This document shows, in pieces, positions 7,531-10,565 of a stretch of DNA of 10,565 nt; the stretch's first letter is position 1; each line of letters opens with the position of its first letter. Position numbers and translations under genes: made by a program. The stretch covers positions 1 through 10,565 of the forward strand of contig AWOC01000012.1 in assembly GCA_000494185.1 (NCBI GenBank), written 5' to 3'. This stretch comes from Candidatus Calditenuaceae archaeon JGI OTU-3. GTDB taxonomy: Archaea > Thermoproteota > Nitrososphaeria_A > Caldarchaeales > Calditenuaceae. The notes under the pieces were generated by a model, which was given only the letters and a program-made list of their open reading frames with translations, was not told the DNA's origin and searched no databases.

Positions 7531-9111
7531 ATGGTTAGCGTAAAGTTTGAGCAGATATCGCCCGCCGACTTCTTCTACAGGAACAGAGACATAGCGGGCT
7601 TCAGCAGCCCCTCGAGAAGCGTTTACATGAGCATACGTGAGCTTGTTGAGAACTCTCTAGATGCCTGCGAGGTTGGAAGAATCCTTCCCGAAATCTCTAT
7701 AGAGCTTTCCCTAGCCGAGTGGGAGTCTGAGAGCGGGGCAGAGATCTATAGGCTCACAGTTAAGGATAACGGTATTGGTGTTGCGGGGGACCAGATACCG
7801 AAAGCCTTCGGCACGGTGCTATATGGCAGCAAATACGGATTCAAACAATCCCGCGGCACCTTCGGCGTTGGGGGAACAATGGCCCTCCTATACGGTCAGA
7901 TAACCACGAACAAGCCGTTCAGGATAATCTCGAGCACCGGCTCAGGCAGCATATACGAATATGTCCTCATGATCGATATTGTGAATAATGTTCCACGCAT
8001 CGTCGATAAGAAGGTGCATCAAAACGAAAAGGGGTGGCGCGGAACAATAATAGACTTCTACTTGGAGGCCGATTATAGCCTAAGCAGGCCGAAGATAGTT
8101 GAGTATTTGAAGATGACTGCGTTGATAAACCCCCACGCCAATATCTCCTTCATCGACCCTAAGGGGCGCTTCTACTTCTTCAACAGGGTTACCACCAAAG
8201 TCCCTGAGCCTCCGAAGGAGGCTAAGCCGCATCCACACGGGGTTGACGCGGAGACCATCAGCAGAATAGCTGCTGAGACTAAACAGCGCACTGTCTATCG
8301 AATGCTCTTGGAAGAGTTTCAGAGGGTGGGCCCTAAGACGGCGCGAGAGCTTCTCGCTAAAGCGGGGATAGACCCGGACACCAAACCAGCTGAGCTTACG
8401 CATGAGCAGATAGCTTCGCTGGTTAACGCCATGAAGAGTTATCAGGAATTCCGAGCGCCGGAGACTGGATCGCTCTCCCCCGTGGGGCGCGAGTTCTTGG
8501 AGGCTGGTGTAAAGACGCTTCTTAAGCCCGACTTCTATCATGTAGTACAGAGGCCACCCTCAAGCTACTCCGGGATACCATTCGTAGTTGAGGTGGCGGT
8601 TGCCTATGGTGGCGCTATCCCTGCTTCGGAGGACATACATCTCTACAGGTTCGCTAACAAGATACCACTCCTCTACGACGAGAGGGCTGATGTTTCGTGG
8701 AAAGTTATTTCAGAGAAGATTGATTGGTCCGCTTACAAGGTCCCCAAGCTCGCGCCACTAGCCGTGATCACGAGCATATGCTCTCCTAAGGTGCCTTACA
8801 AGACAGTCGGTAAGGAGGCGGTAGCCGACAGGCCCGAAATCGAGAGAGAACTGCTCCTCGCGTTAAGGGAGTGCGCGAGGGCTTTGAGAATCTATCTTAG
8901 CAAGATTGAGAAGAGGGAGGCGATCAAGAAGAGGCTGAATGTCTATGCGAGGTATTTGCCCAAGATAGTAAAGTTCTCCGCGGAGCTAGGCGACGTCAAA
9001 GAACCTAACTTCAAGCCCCTCCTTAAACGCTTAGGAATCACGGACGATATGTTGCGTGAGGCAATGAGAGAGGAGATGGCTGAGGCTGAAGAGGCCTACG
9101 GAGTCTCTTAA
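7531..9111 (+). CDS. top6B: DNA topoisomerase VI subunit B
   Basis: This 526-residue protein is the ATPase subunit of the type IIB topoisomerase that relaxes and decatenates DNA in archaea. The GHKL domain has the N-box RELVENSLDACE (36-47, with likely catalytic Glu37 and Mg-binding Asn41), the G1 motif DNGIGV (79-84) and the G2 box RGTFGVGGTMALLYGQ (108-123). A helix-two-turn-helix domain lies about 251-310 (PKTARELLAKAGI, ELTHEQIASLV). The transducer domain follows, with SPKVPYKTVGKEA (418-430) holding the candidate switch lysines 420 and 424. Length is usual for the family (about 500-570). The ATG is supported by a TATA-like box 27 nt upstream. The DNA-cleaving subunit Top6A normally follows in an operon but is not here: the next gene is convergent and only 12 nt away, so Top6A must be encoded elsewhere or lie beyond a rearrangement. 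Confidence 0.96.
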   Translation: MVSVKFEQISPADFFYRNRDIAGFSSPSRSVYMSIRELVENSLDACEVGRILPEISIELSLAEWESESGAEIYRLTVKDNGIGVAGDQIPKAFGTVLYGSKYGFKQSRGTFGVGGTMALLYGQITTNKPFRIISSTGSGSIYEYVLMIDIVNNVPRIVDKKVHQNEKGWRGTIIDFYLEADYSLSRPKIVEYLKMTALINPHANISFIDPKGRFYFFNRVTTKVPEPPKEAKPHPHGVDAETISRIAAETKQRTVYRMLLEEFQRVGPKTARELLAKAGIDPDTKPAELTHEQIASLVNAMKSYQEFRAPETGSLSPVGREFLEAGVKTLLKPDFYHVVQRPPSSYSGIPFVVEVAVAYGGAIPASEDIHLYRFANKIPLLYDERADVSWKVISEKIDWSAYKVPKLAPLAVITSICSPKVPYKTVGKEAVADRPEIERELLLALRECARALRIYLSKIEKREAIKKRLNVYARYLPKIVKFSAELGDVKEPNFKPLLKRLGITDDMLREAMREEMAEAEEAYGVS

Positions 9112-9125
9112 CCGAGACGAGACTC
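9101..9125. terminator. Inverted repeat straddling the convergent stops of top6B and the phosphoesterase
   Basis: GAGTCTC (9101-9107) and GAGACTC (9119-9125) are perfect 7-bp arms around an 11-nt spacer. The top6B stop codon lies in the spacer and the phosphoesterase stop codon begins in the right arm. An alternative, tighter hairpin pairs GTCTC (9103-9107) with GAGAC (9114-9118). Its position suggests a shared bidirectional 3'-end signal. There is no T-rich tract of the kind typical for archaeal termination, so the role is tentative. Confidence 0.35.
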
Positions 9126-9792
9126 ATAGCCTCTCGAGCCTGGGGAGGGCTTTATTCTCCGTTAGCTCGATTAAGGCGCAGTTGCCGTCCCTAGCTGGCC
9201 CCGCATTTACCACCGGTACCCCGCTTACGAAGGATATGCTCCTCGCCTCGTGAACGTGTCCACAACACACAACTAAAGGTTTCGCTCTCTCGATCCACGC
9301 CCTAATAGAGGGGCTGCCGAGATCTAACCCGCTCGACGACCTCGCTGCCTCCACACCGCTCGGCGGATTGTGTGTGAGGAGTATCCATTTCTGGGAGGCT
9401 AGCTGTGAGAGGCTTGAAACTATCTGGCTGAACTCTGTCTCCGACATCTCGATCCACGTACCTCTATGAGGAGTTTCGCGGCTGCCGCCTACGCCCATAA
9501 AATCGTAGCCGCCGAGGTTGAAGCTCTTCGAATGTACGTTTATGATCTTGTCGTCGGCTGGAGCGTGTGTCAGTAGCTCCGGTGGATCGCAGTTCCCTGC
9601 GACGAAGAGAACGGGTGTCCCAGAACGCTCCTTTATAAGTCTGAGGAGCTTTTCGGCCTCACCGAGCGTGCCGAAGTTAGTGATATCGCCAACAACTATG
9701 ACAACTTGCGAGTCTGTATTACGCGCCTTTTCTCCGGCCTTCTCCGCGGCCCTGACAGAGCCGTGTAGGTCGCCTACTTGAAGGATCCTCAC
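9124..9792 (-). CDS. Calcineurin-like metallophosphoesterase
   Basis: This 222-residue protein has the full set of dinuclear-metal motifs: GDLHG (7-11; Asp8, His10), GDITN (35-39; Asp36), GNCD (66-69), LLTHNPP (138-144; His141) and CGHVHE (177-182; His179, His181). It hydrolyses phosphoester bonds, but the substrate is not evident; small archaeal and YfcE/MJ0936-like enzymes are close in layout. The frame is open upstream to an ATG at 9966, but those 58 residues are low-complexity Arg/Ala-rich and antisense-like, lying wholly within the HTH gene. I therefore start at GTG 9792, giving MRILQVGDLHG directly. That GTG shares GTGA with the stop of the upstream HTH gene, a classic translational-coupling overlap. 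No signal peptide, so it is cytosolic. It converges on top6B with a 12-nt gap. Confidence 0.88.
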   Translation of the reverse strand: MRILQVGDLHGSVRAAEKAGEKARNTDSQVVIVVGDITNFGTLGEAEKLLRLIKERSGTPVLFVAGNCDPPELLTHAPADDKIINVHSKSFNLGGYDFMGVGGSRETPHRGTWIEMSETEFSQIVSSLSQLASQKWILLTHNPPSGVEAARSSSGLDLGSPSIRAWIERAKPLVVCCGHVHEARSISFVSGVPVVNAGPARDGNCALIELTENKALPRLERL

Positions 9793-10166
9793 ACCGCGCC
9801 GACGCCTGGCCGACGTATTAAAGTTAATCTCCGCTCCTCGGCCGCGAGCGAGGCGCCGGACGTCAGAAGAGCGTCTAGCGCGAGCTTCTTGAGCGCCGCT
9901 TTGAGTTGTCTTGAGACCGTTGAACTCGAGAGCCCTAGCGCCTCCGCGATGTCTCTTAAACGGCACTCCCGGGGCATGTTAAGGTATCCCATCTTTATGG
10001 CGGTTAGGAGAACTAGGCCTTGCTTTCTCGTCATTCCTTTAGGGATGGGTGTAAAGTCGCCCATAATCTCCACAAGCTTACCGTCAGCCCTCAGTCTCTC
10101 GAGAATATCGCGCAAAACCCCTGGTCCTGGCACGAGAACGTTAAAGACCATACCCATACCTGGCAC
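9789..10166 (-). CDS. Bat-type HTH transcriptional regulator, probably 5'-truncated at a junction
   Basis: Counted from GTG 10166 the protein has 125 residues. Residues about 45-97 form a bacterio-opsin-activator type HTH (HTH_10 family): MTRKQGLVLLTAIKMGYLNM, then PRECRLRDIAEALGLSSSTV and SRQLKAALKKLA. The segment before it (6-35, VFNVLVPGPGVLRDILERL) resembles the end of the N-terminal domain normally found in such regulators, which are about 200 residues long. The same frame stays open upstream of the GTG to 10217 with plausible coding content (ACRVFSRSACIPRQAIY), and beyond 10218 the DNA is the 95-bp repeat. The true start was therefore probably lost at 10217/10218, and the GTG may be only the first start codon left. 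It overlaps the phosphoesterase by GTGA, so both were likely co-transcribed. Its ligand and targets cannot be seen. ATGs at 10157 and 10151 are alternative starts. Confidence 0.72.
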   Translation of the reverse strand: MPGMGMVFNVLVPGPGVLRDILERLRADGKLVEIMGDFTPIPKGMTRKQGLVLLTAIKMGYLNMPRECRLRDIAEALGLSSSTVSRQLKAALKKLALDALLTSGASLAAEERRLTLIRRPGVGAV

Positions 10167-10170
10167 ATAG

Positions 10171-10440
10171 ATGGCCTGCCTAGGAATGCAGGCTGACCTT
10201 GAAAAAACCCTACAGGCCGCGAGGCTGAGGGTGAGGGAAAGATACGAGGTCCTAGTTAGTAGGGACTTTTACCTCGGAAGACAGGTGGAATGGGAGGCAG
10301 TTAAAGAGGCGATCAACGGGGCTACGATAGTCAACCTGCTCGGCAACAAGGTGGTTCAGAAGGCGATTGAGGAGGGGCTGGTCGAGGAATCCGCCTGTAT
10401 CGAGGTTGGCGGAGTCAAGCACGTCCAGATATTCCGTTGA
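10171..10440 (+). CDS. DUF424 family protein, 5'-truncated right-hand copy
   Basis: From ATG 10171 the frame gives 89 residues, but only the part from about residue 17 (base 10218 on) is DUF424: ARLRVRERYEVLVSRDFYLG, EWEAVKEAINGATIVNLLGN, KVVQKAIEEGLVEES and the family ending IEVGGVKHVQIF. The first 16 residues (MACLGMQADLEKTLQA) have no resemblance to DUF424, lie antisense to the HTH frame, and lack the conserved N-terminal 'K..R..TGEVIVAACDEGLIG' block. That block is present in the left-end copy. The ATG is thus probably fortuitous and the gene is broken at 10217/10218. Its middle (10218-10312) is identical to bases 1-95. It converges on the gene ending at 10452. Function of the family is not established. 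Confidence 0.7.
   Translation: MACLGMQADLEKTLQAARLRVRERYEVLVSRDFYLGRQVEWEAVKEAINGATIVNLLGNKVVQKAIEEGLVEESACIEVGGVKHVQIFR
10218..10312. repeat. 95-bp exact inverted repeat, right arm
   Basis: This is the perfect reverse complement of bases 1-95. On its inner side the match stops at 10217, where the DNA switches from HTH-gene sequence to DUF424 sequence. On its outer side the match is limited only by the window edge of the left copy. The two arms would be separated by about 10.1 kb. Confidence 0.95.
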
Positions 10441-10451
10441 GCCTAAACACC

Positions 10452-10565
10452 TCACTCTCTAGCTTCTTTAACAAAAGTCTCGACATCTGGCAGAATCATG
10501 GCCCTCTTGGGCCCTCTAATCTCGATGATCCTCTCCTCAACTCTCCTCAACTCCTCAACGCCCTC
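10452..10565 (-). CDS. C-terminal end of an unidentified protein (runs off window end)
   Basis: Reading the minus strand from the window edge gives 37 residues and a TGA stop at 10454-10452: EGVEELRRVEERIIEIRGPK followed by RAMILPDVETFVKEARE. The start is very hydrophilic and heptad-like (VEELRRVEERI), so it may be the end of a coiled coil or amphipathic helix. I do not recognise the family. The frame is open throughout and the composition is protein-like. It converges on the right DUF424 copy with an 11-nt gap (10441-10451), a normal packing for this genome. Confidence 0.55.
   Translation of the reverse strand, partial: EGVEELRRVEERIIEIRGPKRAMILPDVETFVKEARE

Noticed and set aside
9793..9966. 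Upstream extension of the phosphoesterase frame to an ATG at 9966 (58 extra residues)
   Set aside because: The extra segment is Arg/Ala-rich and antisense-like, overlaps the HTH coding sequence entirely, and the catalytic domain begins right at GTG 9792, which has a GTGA coupling overlap.
10174..10193. Inverted repeat GCCTGC-n8-GCAGGC just upstream of the HTH start, a possible autoregulatory operator
   Set aside because: The HTH reading frame is open through this stretch and probably coding, and the region abuts a suspect junction, so an operator is not supported.
10531..10559. Short tandem repeat of CTCTCCTCAA
   Set aside because: Lies in the coding end of the minus-strand gene and is explained by a Glu/Arg/Leu heptad-like peptide; two and a bit copies only.

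Overview
The window looks like chromosomal DNA of a TACK-group archaeon, probably a thermophile related to Aigarchaeota/Caldarchaeales. This rests on an archaeal information-processing gene set (aIF1A, Dim2-like KH protein, topoisomerase VI subunit B), an archaeal SMC-ScpA-ScpB operon, arginine codons dominated by AGG/AGA, GTG/TTG starts, and TATA boxes about 26-27 nt upstream of start codons (leaderless mRNAs). The genus-level placement is inference.

Layout from left to right. A DUF424 gene runs leftward off the window start (178 to 1) and is divergent from aIF1A (294-626). A cysteine-free SufD-type SufBD protein (681-2063) follows with its own promoter. Next is a tightly packed chromosome-organisation operon: smc (2154-5600), scpA (5572-6222, overlapping 29 nt) and scpB (6215-6781, overlapping 8 nt). 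A two-KH-domain ribosome-biogenesis protein of the Dim2/Pno1 type (6841-7410) and top6B (7531-9111) complete the plus-strand series. On the minus strand, a Bat-type HTH regulator (10166 to 9789) is translationally coupled through a GTGA overlap to a calcineurin-type metallophosphoesterase (9792 to 9124), which converges on top6B. The right end holds a second, 5'-truncated DUF424 copy (homologous part 10218-10440) and the tail of an unidentified minus-strand gene (10565 to 10452).

The genes form three functional groups: translation and ribosome assembly (aIF1A, KH protein, perhaps DUF424), chromosome topology and condensation (SMC, ScpA, ScpB, Top6B), and Fe-S assembly (SufD). As I recall it, aIF1A, RIO1 kinase, Dim2, Top6B and Top6A are neighbours in many archaea. 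Here sufD and smc-scpA-scpB sit where RIO1 would be, and Top6A does not follow Top6B.

The most important observation concerns integrity. The first 95 bases are an exact reverse complement of 10218-10312, and the identity ends precisely at the window edge. The left DUF424 piece supplies the N-terminal part and the right one the C-terminal part; joined through the 95 bp they make one complete protein of about 101 residues. At the inner boundary of the right copy (10217/10218) the HTH reading frame on the other strand is also still open, so two genes appear to be cut at the same point. This fits a chimeric or assembly-graph junction (for example an inverted chimera from whole-genome amplification, with a k-mer-sized overlap) or a genuine inversion between inverted repeats. 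Anything inferred across 10217/10218 should be treated with caution. I found no RNA gene, CRISPR array or insertion sequence.
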